The notes below the pieces were generated by a model. It saw only the letters and a program-made list of their open reading frames with translations. It did not search any database and had not been told where the DNA came from. A DNA stretch of 55,360 nt, taken from a bacterium. GTDB taxonomy: Bacteria; Myxococcota_A; Polyangia; Nannocystales; Nannocystaceae. Made by a program: the position numbers and the translations under genes. The stretch lies in assembly GCA_024742475.1 (NCBI GenBank), contig JANSYI010000048.1:1-55360 (forward strand), given 5' to 3'. Positions 1 through 8,361 of the stretch are shown here, one piece after another; position 1 is the stretch's first letter; each line of letters starts with the position of its first letter.

Positions 1-64
1 GCGAAGGGGGCGCCTCCCACCACCGCAGCCCCGAATGCGGAGGAGGAGCGAAGCGACGAGCGAG

Positions 65-146
65 GGCGCCCCGCGCCCGAACTTGGAGGGCGAGCGAAGG
101 GCGGCTTCGCCGGCCGCAGCGAGGGAACCGAGAGGTTCCCCCCAAA
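65..146 (-). repeat. Intergenic hairpin repeat, copy A, downstream of the cis/trans isomerase
   Basis: Read on the minus strand, this begins 3 nt after the isomerase stop codon with TTTT, then G-rich arms (GGGAACC, loop TCTC or near, GGTTCCC), then TCGCTGCGGCCGGCGAAGCC and a CTCCAAG block. The same order of blocks occurs at 29045-29125 and partly at 8092-8285. It could act as a transcription terminator or be a REP-like dispersed element. There is no U-tract after the stem, so a classical intrinsic terminator is not certain. The remaining bases 1-64 show no gene. Confidence 0.7.
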
Positions 147-149
147 AGG

Positions 150-2693
150 CTACCCATCCTGAGGCCAGACGTACTCGCTGAGGTCGAGCACCGCCGCGTT
201 GATCGGATCCTCGGCGAACCACTGCTCGTGCAGCGCGTCGGCAAAGGTCCAGAACGCATCATCGCGGCGATCGATCAGCTCGAACCCGTGCTCGTCGATG
301 CTCGCTCCCCACAGCGCGCGGTAGTCGTCCGCAGAGTCGACCCCGGCGAGCGAGGCGACGAAGTCTCCCACTGCATCCATCTGCACGTCGACGAAGAGGT
401 TGGGCCGGGCACCGACCACCCCGCGTGCGACCGACATGTTGTCCTCGCTCGGCTCGCGGGTGAGCCCCTCGAAGTACACGCGGTCGTGCGAGCGGTAGAT
501 GCTGTTGCGCATGACCGTGTAGATCCAGGTGCCATCGCCGTTGTGCACGCGCACGATCATGCTCTCGGGCAGCAGCGCGAACGACTCGCTCGGCCAGCCG
601 GTGAGCATGTTGAACACGGCGTCGACGTCTTCGCGGGAGCGGATCTCCGCCGGCTCGTCGCCGCCCCACTTCTCGTTGAGCGGGTCCTCCTCGAGCGCCT
701 CGCCCCCAATGTGCTCGCGCACCTGCTGCGCGACGTCGTGCATGTAGAGGTCGATGCGCTCGTCGTCCGTCGCGCCCGCTTCCGCATCCACCGAGTACTC
801 CACGGAGGTTCCGTAGGCCGAGCAGTCGCCGATGATGTCCTCGAGTTCACCGCTGCACGAGGCGAAGTTGGGCAGCAGCACGTCGTTCCACGCGCCCCAG
901 CCTCGCGTCTTGTGCTCGCGCAGCGTCTCGCGCACATCGGGTGGAAGCATCGTCATGAAGAGGTCTTCACCCTCGGAGCGGACCAGGCTCATCAGCTCCC
1001 ACGTCTCGATCTTGTGGCCGACATTGCCCCACGTCTCGAACTCGACGACGAGGTTGTAGTAGAGCCGCTCGAAGTTCGAGTAGCCGAGGATCCAGATCGT
1101 CTCGGGCGCGCCGTACCGCGGACCCGTGGTGACGCTGGCCGTCGTTCCGTGACGCGCGACGGTGATCCAAGCGTCGGGGTCGGTCCCCCCGTTGCCGTCC
1201 CACAGGTCCTCGACCGCGAGTCCGTCGGGGCGGTGCTGCTGCAGGTACCGGCGATACGCCCGCAGATAGTCGATCTCACGCAGCGTGTCGCCCTCGTGCG
1301 GGTTGAGGTGAAACCAGCTGCCCTCGCCCAGCAGGGGGCCGAAGGTGTCTTCTCCGGCGACCTCCTCGAGCGCGGAGGGGTCGCTGTCGGGATCGAGGAA
1401 CCACACCCAGAAGCGGTCGCGAATGGCGAACGTCGCGCCCGATCCGAGACAGACCGAGCCGCGGACCATCGCGTCGATCATCTCGCGCGAGTTCTCCATC
1501 ATAAAGCGGTAGCGAACCTTGGAGGGGATCGCGGCGAAGTAGGCGAACGGGTTGGTGCTGTTCGGGCGGTACTCGTCATGCCGCACGAGCTCCCAGTCCC
1601 CGTCGTAGAAGAGTTCCCGCCAATGCTCGAGATCCTCGGGCCCGATCTCCCAGACGATGTGCTGCTTGGCCGCGAGCACCTGCGTCTGCTTCATCAGGCG
1701 ATAGAAGATTCGGCCGTCATGGTCGTCGAGCGGGTCGTTGGCCAGCTCGGTCTTGATCTCGTCGATCGGACCGGTCCGCGTCGTGGACCGGACGAGCCGG
1801 TAGAACTCGCCAGGGCTGCGCTCGATGTGCAGGTTGGCGTAGAACATGTGCTCGTAGAGGTAGCGGGCGATCAGCAGATCACGCTCGCTGTCGCCCTCGG
1901 GGTTGAAGAACGCCTCCCACTGCTCCACGGCCTCTGCGTTGGCCGGCGCGCTCAGGGCCCGCTGCGCCTCGTCCGAGAGCGGCGCGGCGCCAGCGTCGAG
2001 CCATCCGAGCACCGCGTCGGTCCCCGCCTCGGGAAGCGCGGGCAGACCCAGCGGCATCGCGCGACCGACCATCTGCTCCCCCCGCGGGCTATCGCTGCCC
2101 ACGCACTCGAAGTCGCGGCCACCGGTGATCGACTTGCCGACCTCGTACGCCTGATCGAAGGTCTGCGTGACGTCGTGCGCCTCGGTCAGCGTGCGCGCGA
2201 GCACCGAGTCGGTGCCGTGGTCGGTGACCGAGTAGAAGTCGAGGTCTCGCCACGTCTCGACCGTGCGATCGTAATCGACCAGGCCGTCGCCATCGCGCAC
2301 CCGGCCGTGGTCGATGTGCACCGGGTTGTATTCGTAGTCGATGCCAAAGACCCGGGTCGCGTAGAGGTCTTCTTCGTTCGAACCGCGCACGAGCGCTTCG
2401 TACGAGGTCATCTTGAGCTGACAGGGCGAGTCACCGCAGGAGTGACAGGTGACGCATCGCTGCGCGAGCACCGGCTGCACGTCGTCGAGAAACGCGTCCT
2501 CGCCGTCCCAGGGATCGAGCCGGTTGCCGACGGCGTAGATCGACGCGCCGTCTTGGCCGAACACGTCGTCGGCCTTGCCGCCTGGCCCAGCGCCGCCGTC
2601 TTGGGTCTCGTCATCTTGCGCACACCCCGCGATTCCCAGAAGGACGGCGGCGGCCATGCACAACGCGGCGGATTTCTTGTCTCCTCCAAACAC
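150..2693 (-). CDS. cti: Fatty acid cis/trans isomerase, c-type haem lipoprotein
   Basis: An 847-residue protein resembling Cti, the periplasmic haem enzyme that converts cis-unsaturated membrane phospholipid acyl chains to trans under solvent or heat stress. The start is GTG, followed by a short charged n-region (DKK), a hydrophobic stretch and a lipobox (LGIAGC, Cys24). Mature protein therefore appears lipid-anchored rather than freely periplasmic as in Pseudomonas. The haem motif CVTCH is at 80-84, followed by CGDSPCQLKM, a Cys-rich context typical of Cti proteins. Length is slightly above the usual 760-800 because of a Gly/Asp-rich linker after the lipid anchor. Its neighbour across the divergent region is a patatin-like lipase, giving a possible membrane-lipid theme. 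The start is the least certain part: a GGAGGA lies just inside the reading frame. Confidence 0.87.
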   Translation of the reverse strand: MFGGDKKSAALCMAAAVLLGIAGCAQDDETQDGGAGPGGKADDVFGQDGASIYAVGNRLDPWDGEDAFLDDVQPVLAQRCVTCHSCGDSPCQLKMTSYEALVRGSNEEDLYATRVFGIDYEYNPVHIDHGRVRDGDGLVDYDRTVETWRDLDFYSVTDHGTDSVLARTLTEAHDVTQTFDQAYEVGKSITGGRDFECVGSDSPRGEQMVGRAMPLGLPALPEAGTDAVLGWLDAGAAPLSDEAQRALSAPANAEAVEQWEAFFNPEGDSERDLLIARYLYEHMFYANLHIERSPGEFYRLVRSTTRTGPIDEIKTELANDPLDDHDGRIFYRLMKQTQVLAAKQHIVWEIGPEDLEHWRELFYDGDWELVRHDEYRPNSTNPFAYFAAIPSKVRYRFMMENSREMIDAMVRGSVCLGSGATFAIRDRFWVWFLDPDSDPSALEEVAGEDTFGPLLGEGSWFHLNPHEGDTLREIDYLRAYRRYLQQHRPDGLAVEDLWDGNGGTDPDAWITVARHGTTASVTTGPRYGAPETIWILGYSNFERLYYNLVVEFETWGNVGHKIETWELMSLVRSEGEDLFMTMLPPDVRETLREHKTRGWGAWNDVLLPNFASCSGELEDIIGDCSAYGTSVEYSVDAEAGATDDERIDLYMHDVAQQVREHIGGEALEEDPLNEKWGGDEPAEIRSREDVDAVFNMLTGWPSESFALLPESMIVRVHNGDGTWIYTVMRNSIYRSHDRVYFEGLTREPSEDNMSVARGVVGARPNLFVDVQMDAVGDFVASLAGVDSADDYRALWGASIDEHGFELIDRRDDAFWTFADALHEQWFAEDPINAAVLDLSEYVWPQDG

Positions 2694-2800
2694 CTACGTC
2701 ATCCTACACGAATCGGCGGGCTTCGCGAGCGGCCTTTCGCGGAGCACCCGAGTGCGATGGATCCTGGGCAGCCGGCCCTTCTCGCACTACAACTGCGCCA

Positions 2801-3670
2801 ATGCTCGACCCACAGGCGATCCGGGCGGTGGTGTTCGCCGGGGGCGGGTGCCGCTGTTTTTGGCAGGCGGGCCTGTGGGAGGAGGCCGGCCACGCGCTGC
2901 GGCCCGATGCGGTCGCCTCGGTGAGCGCGGGCGCCGCGTTCGCCTGCGCGGCGCTCGGAGGCCGCACGCGGGCGGTGCTGGACGCGTTCAAGCGGCGAAC
3001 GGCCGCCAACCCGAGCAACCTGCACCTGCGCAACGTCCGGGGCGGGGGTCCGCTCTTCCCGCACTACGCGATGTACCGAGGCACGATCCTCGAAACCACC
3101 ACCGAACAGATGCTCGCCGCCCTGCGCGAGGGCCCGCAGATCCACGTGATGCTCGCGCACGCGCCACTGGGCTGGCACCCCGCCGTCGCGGCCGCGGTCG
3201 GGCTGGTCGCCTACCGGGTCGAGCGCAAGGTCGCCCGACGGATCCGCGCACGCTGGCCGCTGCGCCTGGGGTACGAGCCCACCATGGTGCGCGCGGACAC
3301 CTGCGCCAACGCCGATGAGCTCGCGGACTTGATTCTGCAATCGTCCTGCGTGCCTCCCCTGATGCCCTTGATGCGTCGGGGCACGCGAGGCGTACTCGAC
3401 GGCGCGTTGGTCGATGGTGTCCCCGTGGAACAGGTCGCGCACCTCGGCCCGACGCTGGTGCTGCTGAGTCGGCACGACGACGTCATCCCGACGCCTCCGG
3501 GCGTGGTGGCCGTGCGGCCCAGCGCCCCGCTGCCGATCAAGCTCTGGGACTACGCGAGCCCTCAGCGAGTCCAAGCCACCTTCGACCAGGGCCGGCGCGA
3601 CGGAGAGCTGCTCGCTCGCGCGCTCGAGGCCGGCGCGCCCCTACCCGCGAGCCTCGACGTCCGCGCCTGA
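2801..3670 (+). CDS. Patatin-like phospholipase family protein
   Basis: A 289-residue protein with the patatin layout. A glycine-rich oxyanion loop GGGCR is at 14-18, the nucleophile elbow is at 40-44 (SVSAG, Ser42), and the catalytic Asp lies in DGALVDG near residue 200. The first Gly of the usual GxSxG is Ser here, and the DG[GA] box is present as DGA. No signal peptide is visible, so it is probably cytoplasmic or membrane-peripheral. Patatin-fold enzymes hydrolyse acyl chains of (phospho)lipids; the substrate cannot be told from sequence. It is divergent from the fatty acid isomerase and overlaps the 3' end of the convergent alpha/beta hydrolase by 30 bp. Confidence 0.8.
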   Translation: MLDPQAIRAVVFAGGGCRCFWQAGLWEEAGHALRPDAVASVSAGAAFACAALGGRTRAVLDAFKRRTAANPSNLHLRNVRGGGPLFPHYAMYRGTILETTTEQMLAALREGPQIHVMLAHAPLGWHPAVAAAVGLVAYRVERKVARRIRARWPLRLGYEPTMVRADTCANADELADLILQSSCVPPLMPLMRRGTRGVLDGALVDGVPVEQVAHLGPTLVLLSRHDDVIPTPPGVVAVRPSAPLPIKLWDYASPQRVQATFDQGRRDGELLARALEAGAPLPASLDVRA

Positions 3671-4594
3671 GCGCGCCCGGGCGTGCGTGCTCTTGATCGC
3701 GGCGGCAATCGCCCCGGGCACCTCTTCTTGCAGGAAGTGCCCCGCGTCGGTCACCGTGACCTCGGCGCGCGGCAGCTCGCGCTCGTGGCGACGCAGGGCG
3801 CGGCCGAGGATCGGGTCGCGCGCCCCCCACACGAGCGCGGTCGGGCCCTCGAAGGAGGACATCCACTCCGCGCCCTCGCGCAGCGGCCCCACGCTGGGGT
3901 GCTCGGCGCCATCGGGCACCATCCGCGCCAGGGCGAGCGGCCCCACGCGAGCGGAGGGTCGACGCAGGGGCCACTTGTACGCCTTGGCCACGCGGCCGCG
4001 GATCGATCGGCGGTTGCCCTGGACCGACCACAGGATGTTCTGCGGGAACCCCAGCCCGCGAAAGACGAAGTCCGAGACGACGGGCAGCCGAGAGAAGGCG
4101 TGAAACGTGGTGCCGCGGGGGCGTTCGGGCACGAATACCGACGTGTTCGCGAGCACCACGCCGGCGACGCGATCGGGCAGCGCCCGGCACAGCTGCACGG
4201 CGAGCGGACCGCCCCAGTCTTGCCCGACCACGATGAACGGCCCGGGCACCAGCGCCTCGACCAGCGCGACGAGCGTGGAGGCGTGGTTGCCGATGGTGTG
4301 GTCGACCGCGCTGCGCAGGCGCGAGGACAGCCCGAAGCCCAGCAGGTCGGGCGCGATGCAGCGAAACCCCGGCAGCTCGGCCACGACCTTGCGCCAAAGA
4401 AACGACCACGCCGGGTTGCCGTGCACCATCACGACGGCCGGGGCGTCCTTGGGCCCCTCGTCGATCAGGTGCATCGAGCGGCCCGCGAGCGGGCCCTCGG
4501 TGAGTTCGAACGTGCAGCGCTCGAACGGCAGCATGTCGGCGAGCCAGCGAGGCAGCGGCGGCGCGGGACGAATGGGCACGCCCTCACGTAACAC
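3641..4594 (-). CDS. Alpha/beta-fold hydrolase, haloalkane dehalogenase-like
   Basis: A 317-residue single-domain alpha/beta hydrolase. The oxyanion loop is HGNPAWSF, the nucleophile elbow is GQDWGG with Asp rather than Ser, the acid is probably Asp in WGARDPI, and the catalytic His is in AGHFLQEE. An Asp nucleophile followed directly by Trp is the arrangement in haloalkane dehalogenases, and epoxide hydrolases also use Asp. No signal peptide. The start region contains a proline-rich N-terminus (PIRPAPPLPRW). It sits 16 bp upstream of clpP on the same strand order (clpP is read first), so co-transcription is possible. Substrate class is inferred only; dehalogenation itself is not shown by the sequence. 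Confidence 0.8.
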   Translation of the reverse strand: MLREGVPIRPAPPLPRWLADMLPFERCTFELTEGPLAGRSMHLIDEGPKDAPAVVMVHGNPAWSFLWRKVVAELPGFRCIAPDLLGFGLSSRLRSAVDHTIGNHASTLVALVEALVPGPFIVVGQDWGGPLAVQLCRALPDRVAGVVLANTSVFVPERPRGTTFHAFSRLPVVSDFVFRGLGFPQNILWSVQGNRRSIRGRVAKAYKWPLRRPSARVGPLALARMVPDGAEHPSVGPLREGAEWMSSFEGPTALVWGARDPILGRALRRHERELPRAEVTVTDAGHFLQEEVPGAIAAAIKSTHARARSGADVEARG

Positions 4595-4610
4595 GCCGCG
4601 CCAGGCGGCT

Positions 4611-5180
4611 CTAGGCGTCGATGTCGTCGAACGACTCGATGACCTTGTCGATGAGGCCGAAGTCGAGGGCCTCTTCGGGGGTCATCCACGTGTCGCGGTC
4701 GAGCGCCCGAACGATCTTCTCGCGCGGCTGCCCGGTCGCCTCGACGTAGACGTCGGTGATCTTGTCGCGGGTCTTGACGATCTCCTCGGCCGTGATCGCG
4801 ATGTCGGTGGCGGGCCCGGTGATGCCGCCCATCGAGGGCTGGTGGATCATGAAGCGCGCGTTCTTGGTCGCGTAGCGGCTGCCCTTGGGCGCGACCAGCG
4901 AGAGGATCGACCCCATCGACGCGGCCATGCCCGTGACGAGCGTGCGGACGGGCGAGCTGATCAGCTTGACCTGGTCCCACACGGCGTAGCCTGCGTCGAC
5001 GGATCCCCCCGGGCTGTTGATCACCAAGGTGATCGGCTCCCCTTTGCCGGTCAGCTCCATGTACCAGAGCTTTCGGATGGCATCGGTGGCCGAGGCGCCC
5101 CCCACCCCGCTGCTGAAGAACAGCCGGCGTGCTTTGAGGAGGGTGAACTCGATTTCGTCGTCCAGTCGCGTGAAACCCAT
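4611..5180 (-). CDS. clpP: ATP-dependent Clp protease proteolytic subunit
   Basis: 189 residues, close to typical ClpP length. The catalytic triad is visible as Ser88 (GMAASMG), His113 (MIHQPS) and Asp163 (RDTWMTPEEA). The INSPGGS motif at 55-60 forms the oxyanion-hole region. ClpP forms the tetradecameric chamber fed by ClpX or ClpA; no Clp ATPase gene lies in the window, so this is a detached and perhaps secondary clpP paralogue. The N-terminus (MGFTRLDDEIEF) is shorter than the propeptide-bearing E. coli form. It is upstream of, and on the same strand as, the alpha/beta hydrolase. Confidence 0.93.
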   Translation of the reverse strand: MGFTRLDDEIEFTLLKARRLFFSSGVGGASATDAIRKLWYMELTGKGEPITLVINSPGGSVDAGYAVWDQVKLISSPVRTLVTGMAASMGSILSLVAPKGSRYATKNARFMIHQPSMGGITGPATDIAITAEEIVKTRDKITDVYVEATGQPREKIVRALDRDTWMTPEEALDFGLIDKVIESFDDIDA

Positions 5181-5426
5181 GTGTCTTCGGTCTTTGCGGA
5201 GTACCCCGCTTCATGCGCGGGGCGTCGATGAGAGGAGTATGGCACCTTTGCACTGCCGTGGGCCGGTCCGATCGTGGCCGCCGAGCGTCCCGATTGTCAT
5301 TTCGTCACAGCCCCTTGCCGGGCTCGGCCAAGTCGTCCACGATGCGCCTCCTCGAACTGCCCAACCGGTGCGTCTGCTCGCATCCATCGGTGGCATCATC
5401 GTTGCACGCTCTCCCCGACCGTCGCC

Positions 5427-7265
5427 ATGCGTCCTCATCGTGTCCGACTCCGACGCCCCCCGCGGGGTGAAGGCTCCATTTTGGCGCTGCTCGGCTCCGC
5501 CGCCCCGGTGGTGCTCTTGGGCGCCCTCGCCATGACGGTGGGCCCCCAGCCCGTTCGCGCAGCGCCCCCCTCGGGCACCGACTTCACGATCCAGTACTGG
5601 ACGACCAACGCCGACGGGTCGCGCGGCCGCCAGATGACCGCCAACGACCTGCGGGGCTACGTGAACAAGGCCCGCTGCGAGTGCGGCCAGGCCGTCTCGG
5701 CGCGCGTGCGGCTGTCCTCGTCCGAGGCCCTCGACGCGGTCCCGGTGCGCACCTTCGTCGGCAACCGCTGCGACCAGGGCCAGCTCGGCAACAACGCCCA
5801 GGCCCGGCCCTGCGCGCTCGCCATCGACGACTTCACCAACACCTACACCCGCAACATCGACTTCGAGTTCAACCCGCTCTGGCTCGCCAGCGGCGTGACG
5901 AGCGATGGCCCCCGCGACATCAACAGCGCCACCGCCGCGGCGACCTGCGACGCCCAGACGGGTGACGGTGGCATCTGGGTGTGCGTCGAGAACCTCGACC
6001 AGCCCGACTGCCAGCCCGAAGAGTTCGTCGTCACCGGTCAGCAGACCGAGGTCACCGACGCCGACGGCAACACGCCCTCGCTGACCTACGACTTCCTGCC
6101 CCCGACGATCAACGCCACCAACTTCCGCGCCCAGGGCGGCGACGGGTCGGTGGTGATCAAGTGGGACAACTCCACGACCACCGACATCCAGGGCTACCGC
6201 GCGCTGTGTGCCAACGCCGACGGCTCGCCGGTCGACGGCAAGGGCTTCTCGCTCTCCTCCGTCACCCAGCAGAACAACGGCACGGTCTACTTCACGGCCG
6301 AGAACCTCTGCCCCGACGGGCCCTTCGACCAGGTCGACGTCGACCCCGACCCCGACCCGATCGCGCCGGACACGGACTCGGGCACGGACACCGACACGGG
6401 CGATTCCACCGACGGCGGCGACACCGACGGCGACACCGATGGCGGAGTCGCCGAGCTGGAGGCCGAGCCCGACTGGGCGCGGGGCTCGGGCGAAGACTGC
6501 TGCACGGCCGGCGTGTGCTCCGACGCGCCGTGCATCGTCGCGGTGCAGACGCAAGACGCCAGCTGCGACGCGCAAAATTGGGGCGAGTCCTGTGCTGCGC
6601 TCGCGACCGACTACTGCTCGGTCTGCGGCGGGGACGGCTCGTGTTGCCTGCCCAACGACACCCCCAGCTGCCTCGACACGCCGTGCGCGGTCACGGTCTG
6701 CGGCGACAACCCCGACTGCTGCAACGTCCGGTGGGACGAGACCTGCGCGAGCGCGGCCGAGACGGCGTGCGCCAATCTCTGCGCGCCGCCCGACGACTCG
6801 ACCACCAGCGGCGGCACCTCGGGCGACCCCGCGACCGACACGGACTCGACCACCACCGGCGGCGACACCGGCGGCGAAACCGACACCGACACGGGCGGCC
6901 TCGCCGGCTACGACACCACGGGCATCGAGTCGCTCGACTGGGCCTACGTCTGCTCGGACTTCATCGCCCAAAACGCCAGCACGGCCCGCATCGACGGGCT
7001 GCAAAACGACCAGGAGTACCAGGTGCTGCTCGTCGCGTTCGACTACGCGGGCAACCCCGTCGCCGCCTCGGACGTGTTCATCGCGACCCCGCGCGAGACC
7101 ACCGACCTGTGGGAGCAGTGCGACGCGCAGGGCGAGATCTGCGGCAAGGGCGGCTTCTGCAGCGTCACCACACAGCCCAACCCCAAAGGCCCCGGCTGGT
7201 TGCTGCTCACCGGCCTGTTCGCCATGGTCGCGCGGCGGCGCCGAAGCGCCGGAGGCCACGCGTGA
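5427..7265 (+). CDS. Secreted fibronectin/Cys-rich protein with MYXO-CTERM-like tail
   Basis: A 612-residue surface protein. The ATG at 5427 is preferred because it gives an Arg-rich n-region and a hydrophobic signal segment (residues about 17-45, ending QPVRAAPP). The centre has a fibronectin type III-like strand pattern (INATNF...VVIKWDNS...IQGYRALC), a Thr/Asp/Gly linker, and a double Cys-rich unit with the pattern CC-x(n)-C-x(n)-VC-GDNPDCC-x3-WDETC. The C-terminus carries Cys residues followed by PGWLLLTGLFAMVARRRR, the hydrophobic-then-Arg tail of MYXO-CTERM sorting signals. The stop overlaps the next gene's GTG start by 4 nt. The pair resembles the M. xanthus MXAN_2561/MXAN_2562 arrangement as recalled, which was not checked by search. 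Confidence 0.8.
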   Translation: MRPHRVRLRRPPRGEGSILALLGSAAPVVLLGALAMTVGPQPVRAAPPSGTDFTIQYWTTNADGSRGRQMTANDLRGYVNKARCECGQAVSARVRLSSSEALDAVPVRTFVGNRCDQGQLGNNAQARPCALAIDDFTNTYTRNIDFEFNPLWLASGVTSDGPRDINSATAAATCDAQTGDGGIWVCVENLDQPDCQPEEFVVTGQQTEVTDADGNTPSLTYDFLPPTINATNFRAQGGDGSVVIKWDNSTTTDIQGYRALCANADGSPVDGKGFSLSSVTQQNNGTVYFTAENLCPDGPFDQVDVDPDPDPIAPDTDSGTDTDTGDSTDGGDTDGDTDGGVAELEAEPDWARGSGEDCCTAGVCSDAPCIVAVQTQDASCDAQNWGESCAALATDYCSVCGGDGSCCLPNDTPSCLDTPCAVTVCGDNPDCCNVRWDETCASAAETACANLCAPPDDSTTSGGTSGDPATDTDSTTTGGDTGGETDTDTGGLAGYDTTGIESLDWAYVCSDFIAQNASTARIDGLQNDQEYQVLLVAFDYAGNPVAASDVFIATPRETTDLWEQCDAQGEICGKGGFCSVTTQPNPKGPGWLLLTGLFAMVARRRRSAGGHA

Positions 7266-8089
7266 GCGCGGGCCTCCTCGCCGCCGCCCTCGTCGCGGCA
7301 CCACCGGCGGGCACGCCCTCCGAGGCGGCGATCGCCCGCCAGAGCAACGTCAACACCGAGGCCCCGCGCCGCGACAAGTTCGGGCGCCCCGGATCGCCGC
7401 AGCGCTTCGCCTTCGAGATCAAGCTCGGCCCCTACCTGCCCGACGTCGACCGCAAGTACGAAGGCCCAGGCTTTGGCCCCTACGCCACGATCTTCGGCGA
7501 GACCGACGGCGAGGGCGTCGTCAATGACGCGCCCAAGGTCGGCCTGATGCCCGTGCTCGGGTTCGACTGGCAGTTCTTCTACGCCGGCGGCCCGCTCGGG
7601 CTCGGCACGCAGGTCGGCTTCTTTCGCGACAAGGCCCAGGCCGTCTTGGCCAACCCCACCGACGAAGACGAGACCGTCCGCAGCGCGGCCGACAGCGTCA
7701 CCTTCAGCATGGTGCCGATCTCGGCCCTCTTCAGCTACCGCTTCGAGCTGCTCGCCGACCGCTACCGCGTGCCCCTGGTGCCCTACGGCGAGGTCGGCCC
7801 CACCTACGCCTTCTACTGGACCCGCGACGGCCGCGGCAACATCGCCCGCGACGACGAGGGCGACCGCGGTGCAGGCGGCGTGTGGGGCTTCACCGTCAAC
7901 GCCGGCTTGATGCTGCGCATGGACTTCATCGAGCGCGGCACCGCCAAGAAGCTCGACCAGACCACCGGCATCAACCACACCTACCTCTTCGGCGAGTTCT
8001 CGATGGGCCGCCTCGACAACTTCGGCGCGGGCAGCTCGATCAGCATCGGCGACGTCACGTGGTTCGCCGGCCTCGGCATTGAGTTTTGA
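7262..8089 (+). CDS. Outer membrane beta-barrel family protein (MXAN_2562-like)
   Basis: 275 residues starting at a GTG that overlaps the preceding stop (GTGA), which suggests translational coupling. A short hydrophobic leader (GLLAAALVAAPPAG) precedes alternating amphipathic strands such as RFAFEIKLGPYLPD, LGTQVGFFRD, FTVNAGLMLRMDF and TYLFGEFSMGRL. The protein ends in an aromatic residue (GIEF), as outer-membrane barrels usually do. The likely role is an outer-membrane barrel that works with, or is displayed beside, the MYXO-CTERM-type partner encoded immediately upstream. Function beyond that is unknown. The stop is followed after 2 nt by the tandem hairpin array. Confidence 0.75.
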   Translation: MSAGLLAAALVAAPPAGTPSEAAIARQSNVNTEAPRRDKFGRPGSPQRFAFEIKLGPYLPDVDRKYEGPGFGPYATIFGETDGEGVVNDAPKVGLMPVLGFDWQFFYAGGPLGLGTQVGFFRDKAQAVLANPTDEDETVRSAADSVTFSMVPISALFSYRFELLADRYRVPLVPYGEVGPTYAFYWTRDGRGNIARDDEGDRGAGGVWGFTVNAGLMLRMDFIERGTAKKLDQTTGINHTYLFGEFSMGRLDNFGAGSSISIGDVTWFAGLGIEF

Positions 8090-8091
8090 TC

Positions 8092-8285
8092 TTTTGGGGA
8101 AACCTCTCGGTTTCCCGTCCTCCGCGAGCCAAGCTCGCTGCGGCCTCCCGGGCCTCTTCCTTTGGGGAAACCTCTCGGTTTCCCGTCCTCCGCGAGCCAA
8201 GCTCGCTGCGGCCTCCCGGGCCTCTTCCTTTGGGGAAACCTCTCGGTTTCCCGTCCTCCGCGAGCCAAGCTCGCTGCGGCCTCCC
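8092..8285 (+). repeat. 68-bp tandem repeat array, about 2.8 copies, each with two perfect hairpins
   Basis: Three head-to-tail units with period 68 bp (TTTGGGG at 8093, 8161 and 8229). Each unit contains an 8-bp inverted repeat GGGAAACC/GGTTTCCC around loop TCTC and a second 6-bp stem GCGAGC/GCTCGC around CAA. The third unit breaks off after CGGCCTCCC and runs into TTCCAAGGTCGGGC, similar to the tail of repeat copy A. It begins 2 nt after a stop codon. It is a tandem expansion of the intergenic element seen at the two other sites. Confidence 0.9.
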
Positions 8286-8361
8286 TTCCAAGGTCGGGCT
8301 TCGCCCTCGACGGTTCCGAGTTCGGAGGCATCTGTGGGGAGCGCAGCTTTGTTGCGCTTGG

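Noticed and set aside
228..2924. Very long open frame (898 codons) antisense to the isomerase
   Set aside because: Val/Arg/Ala-rich composition and no motifs; a GC-rich shadow of the haem isomerase gene.
3641..4594. Firm haloalkane dehalogenase gene name
   Set aside because: Asp nucleophile and adjacent Trp are suggestive only; epoxide hydrolases and other hydrolases share the fold.
8092..8285. Possible CRISPR array
   Set aside because: Units are directly adjacent 68-bp copies without unique spacers and with no cas genes.
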